Below, in pieces: positions 53,384 through 62,642 of a stretch of DNA of 64,000 nt; position 1 is the stretch's first letter; the number at the start of each line of letters is the position of its first letter. Source of the stretch: Paraeggerthella hongkongensis. Its GTDB lineage: Bacteria > Actinomycetota > Coriobacteriia > Coriobacteriales > Eggerthellaceae. The stretch covers positions 186,001-250,000 of the forward strand of contig NZ_QICD01000002.1 in assembly GCF_003726035.1 (NCBI RefSeq), given 5' to 3'. Made by a program: the position numbers and the translations under genes. The notes under the pieces were generated by a model. It was not told the origin of the DNA. It saw only the letters and a program-made list of their open reading frames with translations, and did not search any database.

Positions 53384-54796
53384 CTACTGCCCCATCATAT
53401 CCTGGAGCTTCTTGATGTCGGACATGCTCATGCCGCCCATGCCGGGAATCCCCCGACGGCGGCGGCCCTTCTTGCCCTTCTTGCCTTTTCGGCCTCCCTG
53501 CATCTCCTCCATGGCGGGCATCATCTTCTTCATCATCTTCTTCGTCTCGTTGAACTTCTTCATAAGCTGGTTCACGTCCGAGACGGTGACGCCCGCCCCC
53601 GCCGCGATGCGCGCGCGGCGGCTGCCGTTCAGGAGGTCGGGCTTTTCGCGCTCCGCTTTCGTCATGGAGTTGATGATGATCTCCATATGATCGAACGCCC
53701 TCTCGTCGACCTGGCCGGAAGCCATGGCCTTATCGCCGCCGGGCAAGGCGCTGATCAGCTTCGACACGCCTCCCATCTTGCGAACCTGGCGGTTCATCTC
53801 GATGAAGTCGTTGAGGTTGAGCTGCGCCTTCATCATGCGCTCGGCGGACTCGGCCTCCATCTCCTCTTGCTGCACCGCCACGGCGCTTTCGATGAGGCTG
53901 ACCACGTCGCCCATGCCCAGGATGCGCTTCGCCATGCGGTCGGGATGGAATTCCTCAAGGGAATCGGGCTTCTCGCCCGAGCTGATGAACTTGATGGGCT
54001 TGCCGGTGACCTGCTTGATGGAAAGCGCGCCGCCGCCGCGGGCGTCGCCGTCCATCTTCGACATGATCACGCCGTCGAAGTCCACCCGCTCGGCGAACGC
54101 GCTCGCCACGTTCACCACGTCCTGGCCGGTCATGGCGTCGACCACCATGAGGATCTGGTCGGGCTTGACCGCGCGCTTGATGGCCTCGGCCTCGTCCATC
54201 ATCTCGTCGTCGACGTGCAGGCGGCCCGCCGTGTCGACGATGACCACGTCGCGCAGATTGTCGATGGCGTCCTGAACGCCCTCGGCGGCGATCTTCACGG
54301 GATCCTGCCCGTCGCCGCGGTACACGCGCACGCCGATCTCGCCGCCGAGCGTTTCCAGCTGATCGGCCGCAGCGGGACGGTACACGTCGCAGGCAACCAG
54401 CAACGGGCTGTGGTTCTCTTGCTTCAGACGGTACGCCAGCTTCGCGGCTGCGGTGGTCTTGCCGGAGCCCTGCAAGCCCACCAGCATGATCACGTTGGGA
54501 ATGCGGCTGGACAGCACCAGCTTGGAGTCCGTGCGCCCCAAAAGCCCGGTCAGTTCGTCCAGCACGATCTTGATGACGTTTTGAGCAGGCGTGAGCGAGT
54601 CGAGCACCTCTGCGGTCAGGCAGCGCTCCTTCGTGTTGGCAACGAAGGTCTTGACCACCTTGAAGTTGACGTCCGCTTCCAGAAGCGCCATGCGGATCTC
54701 GCGCATGGCGCCGTTGATGTCGTCCTCGGTCAGGCGGCCTTTGCCGCGCAAACCGGAGAATATGCCTTGAAGGCGTTCGGAGAGGTTTTCGAGCAT
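53384..54796 (-). CDS. ffh: signal recognition particle protein Ffh
   Basis: A 470-residue GTPase that binds signal sequences and SRP RNA. The N domain (LSERLQGIFSGLRGKGRLTE) is followed by the G domain (IMLVGLQGSGKTTAAAKLAY, CDVYRPAAADQL, VVIVDTAGRLHVDDEMM, MDGDARGGGALS). The Met-rich M domain follows (MKKFNETKKMMKKMMPAMEE) and ends in a Lys/Arg/Gly-rich tail. It acts with FtsY, encoded about 0.75 kb upstream, to target membrane proteins. The SRP RNA gene was not found in the window. Confidence 0.97.
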   Translation of the reverse strand: MLENLSERLQGIFSGLRGKGRLTEDDINGAMREIRMALLEADVNFKVVKTFVANTKERCLTAEVLDSLTPAQNVIKIVLDELTGLLGRTDSKLVLSSRIPNVIMLVGLQGSGKTTAAAKLAYRLKQENHSPLLVACDVYRPAAADQLETLGGEIGVRVYRGDGQDPVKIAAEGVQDAIDNLRDVVIVDTAGRLHVDDEMMDEAEAIKRAVKPDQILMVVDAMTGQDVVNVASAFAERVDFDGVIMSKMDGDARGGGALSIKQVTGKPIKFISSGEKPDSLEEFHPDRMAKRILGMGDVVSLIESAVAVQQEEMEAESAERMMKAQLNLNDFIEMNRQVRKMGGVSKLISALPGGDKAMASGQVDERAFDHMEIIINSMTKAEREKPDLLNGSRRARIAAGAGVTVSDVNQLMKKFNETKKMMKKMMPAMEEMQGGRKGKKGKKGRRRRGIPGMGGMSMSDIKKLQDMMGQ

Positions 54797-55092
54797 GGTC
54801 GGTAAGCTCCTCGTCGTATGCGTCGATTAAGCGTAGTGGTTCGAATTATACGACACCAATCCTGCCCAGACCACAAACACACAAGCAATCCGACCGCGTA
54901 TTAGAAGCGCCCGCATCCCTCAGCGGCGGTATCGCCGACGGCGTCGACAGTACGCCGAACATGATGAGCGGCCCGTTCGACGAATTCGTTCGAAAGCGAA
55001 GGATTCGCCGACAGAACATTTCCAACAGCAGCACAATGCCCGAAAGCCGCCTCTTGAAACTGGCAATGGAAACGCAAGCGGCCACCGCACGC

Positions 55093-55238
55093 GCGATTCT
55101 TCCCCCAATGTTGCGCTCGAGCGCGTGTCGAGACTCGTCCGCCAACGAAAAACACCTGCGACCAGGCAATATGCATGCTCTTGTCGAAGACCATCCCTCA
55201 ACGCGTCCTCCGAACGCAACATTGGGGGGAAGAATCGC
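55093..55238. repeat. 146-bp inverted-repeat element C
   Basis: The left arm 55093-55115 and the right arm 55215-55238 are inverted copies of 23 and 24 bases, differing only by one extra G in the run (core words TTCTTCCCCCAATGTTGCG and CGCAACATTGGGGGGAAGAA). The interior is 99 bp. The size matches the 151-bp element family, but the arms differ in sequence. Confidence 0.8.
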
Positions 55239-55360
55239 ACGACAAGCAATCGAGCACGAGGCGCATGACTCATCGGAAGATCGGGGACCCCATGGCATAC
55301 TGCATCAGACAGTATCCTCTCGATGTCAATGGCGGTTCAACATGGAGTCAGGTAGAGCTT

Positions 55361-55511
55361 GGACGCGAATCAGGACCTATGGCAATTCGAATCGCGCGAA
55401 AGGCCGTATCCTGGCCGCGTCAGAAAACGCGGCCAGGGCTTTTACCAGCGAAGCGACCGCACGCGCACGTTCGACACCTGGTTCTTTTGTCACGGGCGCC
55501 GATTCGCGCCC
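55361..55511. repeat. 151-bp inverted-repeat element, copy B
   Basis: Aligned without gaps to copy A at 41365-41515. The left 25 bases match at 19 positions and the right 25 at 20. Its own ends pair at 18 of 25 positions. The interior has a 10-bp stem (CTGGCCGCGT 55411-55420 with ACGCGGCCAG 55427-55436) followed by GGCTTTTACC, parallel to the GGGCTTTTATC of copy A. Confidence 0.8.
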
Positions 55512-55543
55512 GAGTTTGCGAACCCTCCCGCCTGGCCGCTGCG

Positions 55544-56464
55544 TTAGCTTCGCTCGTCGAACGCGCCAACAAGGGCACGCGCGAAATCATGGGCGTCGAA
55601 CTCCTTGAGGTCGTCAAGCCCCTCCCCTACGCCGATCTTGAGCACGGGAAGCCCCAATTCATGCGACACGGCCAATGCGATGCCGCCTTTGGCCGTGCCG
55701 TCCAGCTTCGTGACGATCACGCCGTCCAAGTCAAGCGCGCGATCGAATTCGCGCGCCTGCTGCAGGCCGTTCTGCCCGGTGGTCGCATCGGTCACGAGCA
55801 CCGTGTACACGGGCATGTTCGCGCGCTTGCGCACCACGTTCACCACCTTCTCAAGCTCGCGCATGAGATCGGCCGACGTATGCAGGCGTCCGGCGGTATC
55901 GACCAATACCAAATCGGCGCCCTCCTGCTCGGCGCGCTCGATGGTGTCGTAGCACACGCTGGCAGGATCGCTGCCGCGCTCGCGCGTGCACACGGGCACG
56001 TCCGCGCGGCGCGCCCACACCTCCAGCTGCTCGATGGCCGCCGCGCGAAACGTGTCGGCGCTGCCCAGAAGCACCTTGCGCCCTTCGTCGGTAGCCGCCT
56101 TGGCGATCTTGCCCACCGTGGTGGTCTTGCCAGTGCCGTTGATGCCCACGAACAACACGATGGCATCGCCGCCGCCGAACACGTCCTGGCCGCCTTCGGC
56201 GAACGTGCTGGCAATCTGATCGTTCAGCAGGTCGAGCACGGCGTACGCGTCGGGCAACGCCTTGCGGGTGGCCTGGTCGCGCAGGTTCTCCACGATCTCC
56301 GACGCGGCAGCGCCGCCGATGTCGGCAAGGATGAGCGTTTCCTCCAACCCGTCCCAGAACTCCTCGTCCAAATCCGGACCGCGATCCAGAAGGACGTTCA
56401 TCTGCTCCTTGAACTTGTCGCGCGAACGGCTCAGCCCTTCGCTGATCCTATCGAAAAATCCCAT
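55544..56464 (-). CDS. ftsY: signal recognition particle receptor FtsY
   Basis: A 306-residue SRP GTPase that docks Ffh-ribosome complexes at the membrane. It has a short N domain without the long acidic A domain. G-domain motifs are IVLFVGINGTGKTTTVGKIA, LLGSADTFRAAAIEQLEVWA, LVLVDTAGRLHTSADLM, VTKLDGTAKGGIA and IGVGEGLDDLKEFDA. The ATG at 56462-56464 follows AAGGAG; the longer frame adds seven residues upstream of this site. Confidence 0.97.
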   Translation of the reverse strand: MGFFDRISEGLSRSRDKFKEQMNVLLDRGPDLDEEFWDGLEETLILADIGGAAASEIVENLRDQATRKALPDAYAVLDLLNDQIASTFAEGGQDVFGGGDAIVLFVGINGTGKTTTVGKIAKAATDEGRKVLLGSADTFRAAAIEQLEVWARRADVPVCTRERGSDPASVCYDTIERAEQEGADLVLVDTAGRLHTSADLMRELEKVVNVVRKRANMPVYTVLVTDATTGQNGLQQAREFDRALDLDGVIVTKLDGTAKGGIALAVSHELGLPVLKIGVGEGLDDLKEFDAHDFARALVGAFDERS

Positions 56465-56751
56465 GTCGGGCTCCTTTCTCAGCAACTTGAACAGTGTAGC
56501 TCAAAAAAAGCCCCCCGTCAGCGACGCAGATTCCTCTGAAGCCCGCACCCCGCGAACATCGCGCCCGTCCCATCCCCCTAGCTCCCTCGCAGGCAGAAGC
56601 GAACCGCCCTGCGCTACGCACAACGCCTGCAAAGGCGCCGGGCGGCGATGCCCACCAAGCGAGTTCCGCACGAGCCGAACAGCCCAGTGGGCTGTTCGCG
56701 CGAGCTCAGGACCGTTCGAGCGACTGGGCATCGCCGCCCGGCGCCCGAAGG
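56465..56751. other. spacer between smc and ftsY
   Basis: 287 bases with no gene. It is dominated by the 112-bp inverted-repeat element at 56634-56745, which ends six bases before the smc stop codon. Confidence 0.6.
56634..56745. repeat. 112-bp nested inverted-repeat element D
   Basis: Perfect 21-bp outer arms, 56634-56654 (GGCGCCGGGCGGCGATGCCCA, given here in two parts: GGCGCCGGGC and GGCGATGCCCA) and 56725-56745. Inside lies an 11-bp perfect palindromic stem, 56676-56686 with 56688-56698 (CGAACAGCCCA). It could fold as a long forked hairpin downstream of smc. Confidence 0.8.
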
Positions 56752-59700
56752 CTATTCAGCATGGCGCAGAGCGTTCTCCAACTTCTGGCTGACCACCTTC
56801 GTCACGCCGTCGGCCTGCATGGACACGCCGAACAGCACGTCGGCCATTTCCATGGTGCGGCGCTGGTGCGTGATCATGATGAGCTGCGTGGAATCGCGTA
56901 GCGACTCTAGATACGCCGTCAACCGCCGCAGGTTCGAGTCGTCAAGCGCCGCCTCTACCTCGTCGAGGATGTAGAACGGCGTCGTCCGAATGCGGTAGAC
57001 CGCGAACAGGAGCGCAAGCGCCGTCAGCGACTTTTCGCCACCGGACATGAGCATCATCTTCGTGATGCGCTTGCCGCGCGGCTGAGCCGTCACCTCCACG
57101 CCCGTGGCCTCCAGATCATCCGGATCAACCAAGGTCAAATGAGCCGAACCGCCCGGGAAGAGCACGGCGAAGATCTCCTGGAAGTTCTTATCGACCGCTT
57201 CGTAGGTGCGAATGAAGTCTTCCTTCATGCGCGCATCGATGACGCGGACGATCTTGGAAAGCGACCGGCGGGCGCCGTCCAGGTCGGCCAGCTGCGCAGC
57301 CAGGTAATCGTAGCGGCCCTTGAGCTGTTCGTACTCTTCGGCGGCATCGGGGTTGATGGTGCCCATGTTGGCGATGCGACGGCGCAGCTTGAAGGCGGCA
57401 TCCTCCGTAGCGCCGCGATCCTCCAACTCGGGCGTTTCGAGCGCATGGTCAAGCGGCACGCCGCAGTCGTGGACGATGGCGTTGACCGCGCCTTCCACCT
57501 GAACCTCCAGGCGACCTTTCTCCACGCGAGCCTCGGACAGGCGGGCGTTCGCAGCATCGAAGGCATCGTGTGCCGCACGTGCGGCGGCGCGAGCCTCGTT
57601 GACCGCGGTGTGCAGGCCAGCCGACGAATCCTGTGCAGCCGTTGCCGCTTCCTCCAGATCGCGCGTCCAGCGGCGAGCGCTCGCGGTAAGCTCTTCGAAC
57701 AACGCGAGCAAAGGCTCGATGCGCTTTTGAGCCACCGTTTTGCGCGCAAGGGAATCGCGCGCTTCCGCATCGCTTGCATCGACGGTTTCCAAGTCGCGCG
57801 TCCTCGCGTCCACCATGCGCGACGTGTACGTTTCACGCTCGGACAGCGTTGCCGCTTTGAGCTTCGCTTCCGAAAGCGAATCGCGCAGCTGCGCCGCAAG
57901 CTTGCGCAGGGGAACCACCGTGTCCTGCGCTTCCTGAAGCTTCACCGCGCCTTCGTCCAGGCTCTGCTTCAACTGAGCCAGACGCTGCTCGAGCGCTTCG
58001 ACCGAAGGCCGAGCCTCGGCAACGGTACGCTCGGCCTGCGCGCGCTGGCCCTCGATATCGGAAAACTCACGGCGCACCGAAGCAAGCTTCTCCTCGGCGC
58101 GTCGGGCGTCTGCACGCGCCGCGTCGGTCTTGCCTCGCAGCTCGGCCAACTGCTGCGACAGCTTCAAGCTGTCGGCCTGTGCGCTGCGCAGCGTCTCCTC
58201 GGCAGCCTGAGTGCGCTTTTCCGAAGCGGCGCGCGTCTCCTCGGCAATCGATAACCGAGCGCGCAGTTCATCGGCGCGTCGAGCGCGCGCGAGAACGCCC
58301 TCGGCATCCTCGATCGTCGCCGAACCGACCGTCACCTTTCCGTTCGGCCATACGACGCACCCGTCCGTCGTGACGAAGCGAGCGCCAGAACAGTCGCGCG
58401 CATGAGCCGCGAACGCGTCTTCCCGACTATCGCACACCACCACATCGCCCAGAAGCGCCTCGACCGCGCGAGACGCCTCCTCGGGATACGAGAGATCGTC
58501 CACCAAGGCACGGCCGAGCCCCGCTTGCGCGGCAGCGCGGGCGGGCACCGACGCCGTCTGCTTCCCCGCGCGGGAAACGAGCACGACCTCGCCCTGCTCG
58601 TCGCAGGACAGAAGGGCAGCCGCAACCGCGCTCGCGCGAACCTCGTCGTCTACCAACAGCGCTGACACGTCCGCGCCCATCAAACGCTCCACCAACGCCT
58701 CGGCACCGGCGGGCGCACGCACCGCGCGGGCGATCGGCTCGATCCCCGCCTCCAGCTCGTCGGCGTGGTCCAGCAGCCATGCGAGCGCCGGCCCCGAAGC
58801 GGCTGCCGCGCGCTCAAGCTCCTCAAGGCCCTTGATCTCGGAAGACAGCAGCGTGGCAGCCTCTCGCGCCTGGTCAAGCTCCGCGCGCGCCGATTCGCGC
58901 GCGACCAGAGCCTCGCCGACCTTCGCGCGCGCAACAGCTTCCTGCTCGGTCAACGCAGCCAGTTCGGTTTCGGCCCGAGCGGCGGCTTCGGCCTGCGCGG
59001 CGGCTTCGGCCTGCGCGCGACCCAGCTGCAGCTCCAGCTCTTTGCCGTGGCCTTCGATCAGCTTCACGTGGGCAAGCCCGCTCGCCAGGGCTTCCTGCGT
59101 TTCCGAAAGCTCGCGGCGCGCCTGCTCCTGCGCACGCTCGTCGGCGCGCCTCGCCTTCTCAAGATCTTCCAGCTCGCGTTCGAGATCGCGGCGGCGCTTG
59201 GCGTTTTGCGCCTGCTCCTCGCTCAATCGGGCAACGGCAGCATCGGCAGCCTCGCGACTCGCGCGAACCTCGGCCAACTGCGCCGCCGCCTGCGCACGGT
59301 CCGATTCCGCCTGCGCGCGCTTGACCTTGTTCGATTCCAGCGTCACGCGAAGATCGGCCTCGTAGCTTTGCGCCGCGCGGCGCTTCTCGTGCAGCAAAAG
59401 CACCGCGCCGTCGAACCGCTCGACAGCCGACGACGCGCGCCGATGCCGTCGAGCCAGATCTCCCGCGTCCACGCTTTCGCGCCGAATCTTCTCCTGCAGC
59501 TCTTCCGCATGAGCCTCCGCCTTGCCGATAGCGGCGCGCTTCTCCTCCAGTTCCGCCTGAAGAGCCTGCTCGCGGGTTTGCGCGCCGTCCCATGCTCGGC
59601 GCAGCGTGCGCAGGTCGTCGACGGCCAGCGACAAGCTCAAATCGGACAGCTCGGCTGCCAACCCTTGATAGGCGCGGGCGCGTTTCGCTTTGCGCTCGAG

Positions 59701-60312
59701 CGGCCCCAATTGGCGCTCCACCTCAGCGGCCACGTCCTTCACGCGCGCCAAATGCGCATCCATAGCAGCCAGCTTGCGCTCGCTTTTCGCCTTGCGCTGC
59801 TTGTGCTTGAGAACGCCGGCCGCCTCCTCGATGAGCGCGCGACGGTCCTCCGGCTTCGACTGCAGGATGGAATCCAGGCTTCCCTGGGAGATGATGGAAT
59901 GCGTGCCCGTGCCCAACCCCGAATCGTGCAGGATGTCGAGCACGTCCATACGCCGCGCAACCGTGCCGTTGATCAGGTACTCGCTCTCGCCAGAGCGGTA
60001 CATGCGCCGCGTGATGGCTACCTCGCTGTAATCGACCGGAAGCGTGCCGTCCGAATTGTCCAGTACCAGGTCCACTTCCGCAACGCCCACGCTCTTGCGC
60101 GCCGAAGATCCCGCGAAGATCACGTCCTCCATGGCTTGTCCGCGCAGGTGCTTGGCATTGCGCTCGCCCAGCACCCAGAGCACCGCATCGGAAATGTTGG
60201 ATTTTCCCGATCCGTTCGGGCCGACCACGGCAGTGATGCCCGGTTCCATGGCCAGGACGCTGCGGTCGGCGAACGACTTGAACCCTTTGAGGACCAGTGA
60301 CTTCAAGTGCAT
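56752..60312 (-). CDS. smc: chromosome segregation protein SMC
   Basis: A 1186-residue condensin ATPase. The N-terminal head has Walker A (VVGPNGSGKSNISDAVLWVL). Two long coiled coils rich in Ala, Glu and Arg flank the hinge (around residues 510-640). The C-terminal head shows the signature LMSGGEKSLTALALLFAVYR and the D-loop FYILDEVEAALDDSNLRR. The length is normal. It starts six bases past the rnc stop, so smc is co-transcribed with rnc and plsX. Confidence 0.97.
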   Translation of the reverse strand: MHLKSLVLKGFKSFADRSVLAMEPGITAVVGPNGSGKSNISDAVLWVLGERNAKHLRGQAMEDVIFAGSSARKSVGVAEVDLVLDNSDGTLPVDYSEVAITRRMYRSGESEYLINGTVARRMDVLDILHDSGLGTGTHSIISQGSLDSILQSKPEDRRALIEEAAGVLKHKQRKAKSERKLAAMDAHLARVKDVAAEVERQLGPLERKAKRARAYQGLAAELSDLSLSLAVDDLRTLRRAWDGAQTREQALQAELEEKRAAIGKAEAHAEELQEKIRRESVDAGDLARRHRRASSAVERFDGAVLLLHEKRRAAQSYEADLRVTLESNKVKRAQAESDRAQAAAQLAEVRASREAADAAVARLSEEQAQNAKRRRDLERELEDLEKARRADERAQEQARRELSETQEALASGLAHVKLIEGHGKELELQLGRAQAEAAAQAEAAARAETELAALTEQEAVARAKVGEALVARESARAELDQAREAATLLSSEIKGLEELERAAAASGPALAWLLDHADELEAGIEPIARAVRAPAGAEALVERLMGADVSALLVDDEVRASAVAAALLSCDEQGEVVLVSRAGKQTASVPARAAAQAGLGRALVDDLSYPEEASRAVEALLGDVVVCDSREDAFAAHARDCSGARFVTTDGCVVWPNGKVTVGSATIEDAEGVLARARRADELRARLSIAEETRAASEKRTQAAEETLRSAQADSLKLSQQLAELRGKTDAARADARRAEEKLASVRREFSDIEGQRAQAERTVAEARPSVEALEQRLAQLKQSLDEGAVKLQEAQDTVVPLRKLAAQLRDSLSEAKLKAATLSERETYTSRMVDARTRDLETVDASDAEARDSLARKTVAQKRIEPLLALFEELTASARRWTRDLEEAATAAQDSSAGLHTAVNEARAAARAAHDAFDAANARLSEARVEKGRLEVQVEGAVNAIVHDCGVPLDHALETPELEDRGATEDAAFKLRRRIANMGTINPDAAEEYEQLKGRYDYLAAQLADLDGARRSLSKIVRVIDARMKEDFIRTYEAVDKNFQEIFAVLFPGGSAHLTLVDPDDLEATGVEVTAQPRGKRITKMMLMSGGEKSLTALALLFAVYRIRTTPFYILDEVEAALDDSNLRRLTAYLESLRDSTQLIMITHQRRTMEMADVLFGVSMQADGVTKVVSQKLENALRHAE

Positions 60313-60318
60313 GTGAGA

Positions 60319-61236
60319 CTACCCTTGCTTGCGCTGCTTGGCGCGCTCTCGTTCGGACTTCTTGCGAGCCTTCTGCTCGGCGCGCGCGGCGGCCTTCTCT
60401 TCCTTGGCCTGCTTGGCCGCGGCGGCTTTCTCCGCGCGCACGCCCTCGTCGACGCCCAGGCCGAAGAACTCGCCCAAACGAGCGAGCGTGCTTTTCGCGG
60501 CCTGGCTCTCAGCCTCCTTCTTCGTGCGCCCGGTGCCGCGGGCAAGCCCCTGAGACCCGGCGAACACCTGCGCTACGAACGTGCGGTCATGAGGCGGGCC
60601 CTGCGTCTCCACCAGCTTGTACGTAGGCGTGATGCCGTCCTCTTGCAGCTTTTCCTGCAACGCGCTCTTCGGGTTCTCCGGCTCCTTTGCCATGTCCACC
60701 GACATGCGGGGGATGAGCGTTTCGCGCACGAAGCTCACGGCAGCGCCCATGCCGCCGTCCAGAAACAGCGCAGCCACTACAGCCTCGTACACGTTCTCGA
60801 GCGCAGAGTGCAGCCCGCGCCGGCCCGTTCCCGTCTCGGAAGATCCGAATACGATCACGTCCGTGAACCCCAGGCGCTCGGCCACCTCTGACAAGCTCGC
60901 GCCCGAGACGAGAGCCACCTTGATGCGCGTCAAACCGCCTTCATCCAGGTCGTGAAAGCGATCGAAGGCAATGGTGGCCACAATGGCACCCAAAATGCTG
61001 TCGCCCAAAAACTCGAGCCGCTCGTAGGAGTACTTGACGGCCTTGCCCTCGGTAGCCGAAGGGTGGGTTATAGCCGAAAGGAGCAGTTGCTCTTGATTGA
61101 ACCGGTATCCCAGGATGCTCTGAGCTCGATCGAGCTTGCCGCGCTGCTCGTCGGTCAGCATCATGGGAGTTTCGAATCTCTTGTCAAGATTTGAAACCGA
61201 AGGCTCGTTGGAATCGAACAGGTTCTCAAGCGTCAT
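60319..61236 (-). CDS. rnc: ribonuclease III
   Basis: A 305-residue double-strand RNA endonuclease. The catalytic domain has the signature ERLEFLGDSILGAIVATIAF and the acidic ENVYEAVVAALFLDGG. The dsRNA-binding domain follows (NPKSALQEKLQEDGITPTYK, TGRTKKEAESQAAKSTL). A C-terminal ~50-residue Lys/Ala/Glu-rich tail extends past the usual end. The ATG at 61234-61236 overlaps the plsX stop as ATGA; the longer frame runs into plsX and is rejected. Confidence 0.96.
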   Translation of the reverse strand: MTLENLFDSNEPSVSNLDKRFETPMMLTDEQRGKLDRAQSILGYRFNQEQLLLSAITHPSATEGKAVKYSYERLEFLGDSILGAIVATIAFDRFHDLDEGGLTRIKVALVSGASLSEVAERLGFTDVIVFGSSETGTGRRGLHSALENVYEAVVAALFLDGGMGAAVSFVRETLIPRMSVDMAKEPENPKSALQEKLQEDGITPTYKLVETQGPPHDRTFVAQVFAGSQGLARGTGRTKKEAESQAAKSTLARLGEFFGLGVDEGVRAEKAAAAKQAKEEKAAARAEQKARKKSERERAKQRKQG

Positions 61237-62258
61237 TCTTGACCGCCGTTTCCCGGAGCACCCGCTTGGACGCCCGTAGCCGTCTGCGCGATTATATCCG
61301 TGATGCCCGCACGTACGAAATTCGCCGTAGTCAGAACGCCGCTCTTTATCGCGTAGGCGCTCGACGAGCCGTGCCCCACGATGCATGCGCCCTTCACGCC
61401 AAGAAGAGGCGCGCCGCCGTACGTATCGGGACTGACCTGCGCCATAAGCTGCTTCAAGCCGCCCTTGATGGTCAAGGCGCCCAGCTTGGTAACCGGCGTT
61501 GCCATCATGACGTCCTTGAGCGTTTTGAACAGCACCTTCGACGTGCCCTCGATGGTCTTCAAGCACACGTTGCCCGTGAAGCCGTCGGTGACGATGACGT
61601 CGTAGGTTGCAGCCAGGATATCTCCGCCTTCGGCGTTGCCCGCGAAGTTGGGAAGCTGCTCTTTCAGCAGCTCATGAGCCTCCTGCGCGAACTGCGATCC
61701 CTTCGTGTCCTCCTCGCCGATGTTCAACAAGGCGGCGCGAGGATTCTCGATCCCGAGGATCCTCTCGGCGTACACCGATGCCATGCGGCCGAACTGCACC
61801 AGGTATTCCGGCTTGCAGTCCGCATTCGCCCCCACGTCGCACATGACCACGGGACGAACCGGCGACGGGATGACCGTCGCAAGCGCGGGACGCGCTATGC
61901 CCTTGATGCGACCCATGACCAACGTCCCGGCCGCCAGGCAGGCCCCCGTAGAGCCTGCAGAGAAAAACCCTTGCGCCGCGTCCTCTTTCACCAGGCGGCA
62001 ACCCACCACGATAGACGAGTCCTTCTTCTTTCGCACGGCGTTTGCCGGATGCTCGGCCATGCCGATAATCTCGGTGGCAGGCTGAGCTATGCAACGCTCG
62101 TGCTGAGAGGCGAAGGGTTCGACCACCTCGGCCGGACCGCACAGGATAACGGTCAGGTCGGAATCGGTCGATAGCGCGTCGGCAACGCCTTCGAGCACGA
62201 CAGCCGGGGCGTTGTCGCCCCCCATGGCGTCGACGGTGATGGTAACTTTATCGGGCAT
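61233..62258 (-). CDS. plsX: phosphate acyltransferase PlsX
   Basis: A 341-residue enzyme that makes acyl-phosphate from acyl-ACP in phospholipid synthesis. The start ITVDAMGGDNAPAVVLEG is diagnostic, as are MPDKV at the N-terminus, SAGSTGACLAAGTLVMGRIK and TDGFTGNVCLKTIEG. The ATG at 62256-62258 has a GAGGA site; longer frames start in the rpmF terminator region. Its mRNA probably starts between this gene and the rpmF terminator. Confidence 0.96.
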   Translation of the reverse strand: MPDKVTITVDAMGGDNAPAVVLEGVADALSTDSDLTVILCGPAEVVEPFASQHERCIAQPATEIIGMAEHPANAVRKKKDSSIVVGCRLVKEDAAQGFFSAGSTGACLAAGTLVMGRIKGIARPALATVIPSPVRPVVMCDVGANADCKPEYLVQFGRMASVYAERILGIENPRAALLNIGEEDTKGSQFAQEAHELLKEQLPNFAGNAEGGDILAATYDVIVTDGFTGNVCLKTIEGTSKVLFKTLKDVMMATPVTKLGALTIKGGLKQLMAQVSPDTYGGAPLLGVKGACIVGHGSSSAYAIKSGVLTTANFVRAGITDIIAQTATGVQAGAPGNGGQE

Positions 62259-62372
62259 GGTGTCCTCGCATTCCTCGGTGGAGTCGCGTGGACGCATGCG
62301 TCCGACCGCAATCGCGCGAGCGGGCGCATGCGCGCAGCGCATAGCTTCCTTCAACAGTATAGACGAACATGC

Positions 62373-62423
62373 AAAAAAGCCTCCCGGCTCGTCACGCAAA
62401 AAGCGTGATGTGCGGGGAGGCTT
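62373..62423 (-). terminator. intrinsic terminator after rpmF
   Basis: A 9-bp outer stem, AAGCCTCCC (62377-62385) with GGGAGGCTT (62415-62423), and an inner TCACGC/GCGTGA stem. On the minus strand the stem is followed by a run of six T (62373-62378). It is a strong intrinsic terminator. Confidence 0.9.
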
Positions 62424-62462
62424 GTCAAGGCGCGGACGTAAGCGCTCGCGCGCAGGAGACGG

Positions 62463-62642
62463 TTAGTCCGTCTCGATGACCTCGCGGTTCTTGTAGAAGC
62501 CACAGTTCGGGCACACGCGGTGCGGAAGCTTGGCTTCGCCGCACTGGGGGCACACGGAGCGGGAAGGCGCCGCGATCTTGTCGTTGGTGCTGCGACGGGC
62601 ATGAGTGCGGGCACGGCCCATTTTGCGCTTAGGTACTGCCAT
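62463..62642 (-). CDS. rpmF: 50S ribosomal protein L32
   Basis: A 59-residue ribosomal protein. The N-terminus AVPKRKMGRARTHARRS and the zinc pair CPQCG and CPNCGFYKNREVIE identify it as the Zn-binding (C+) form. The ATG at 62640-62642 follows AAGGAGA. A strong terminator separates it from plsX, although the rpmF-plsX order itself is the usual one. Confidence 0.98.
   Translation of the reverse strand: MAVPKRKMGRARTHARRSTNDKIAAPSRSVCPQCGEAKLPHRVCPNCGFYKNREVIETD

Larger units (their letters stand above)
54797..55543. other. 747-bp gene-free spacer between ftsY and ffh
   Basis: No convincing gene. Frames are present but have no Shine-Dalgarno sequence and no family resemblance. It holds two long inverted-repeat elements (55093-55238 and 55361-55511) 122 bp apart. 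The part 54797-55092 shows nothing clear beyond the ffh promoter zone. Confidence 0.6.

Noticed and set aside
55380-55395. TTCGAATC word that resembles a tRNA T-loop
   Set aside because: No acceptor stem, D-loop or anticodon arm can be built around it; it belongs to inverted-repeat element B.
54961-55608. A 215-codon open frame on the plus strand in the ffh-ftsY spacer
   Set aside because: It runs through two inverted-repeat elements and into the antisense of ftsY, lacks a ribosome-binding site and has no recognisable domain.
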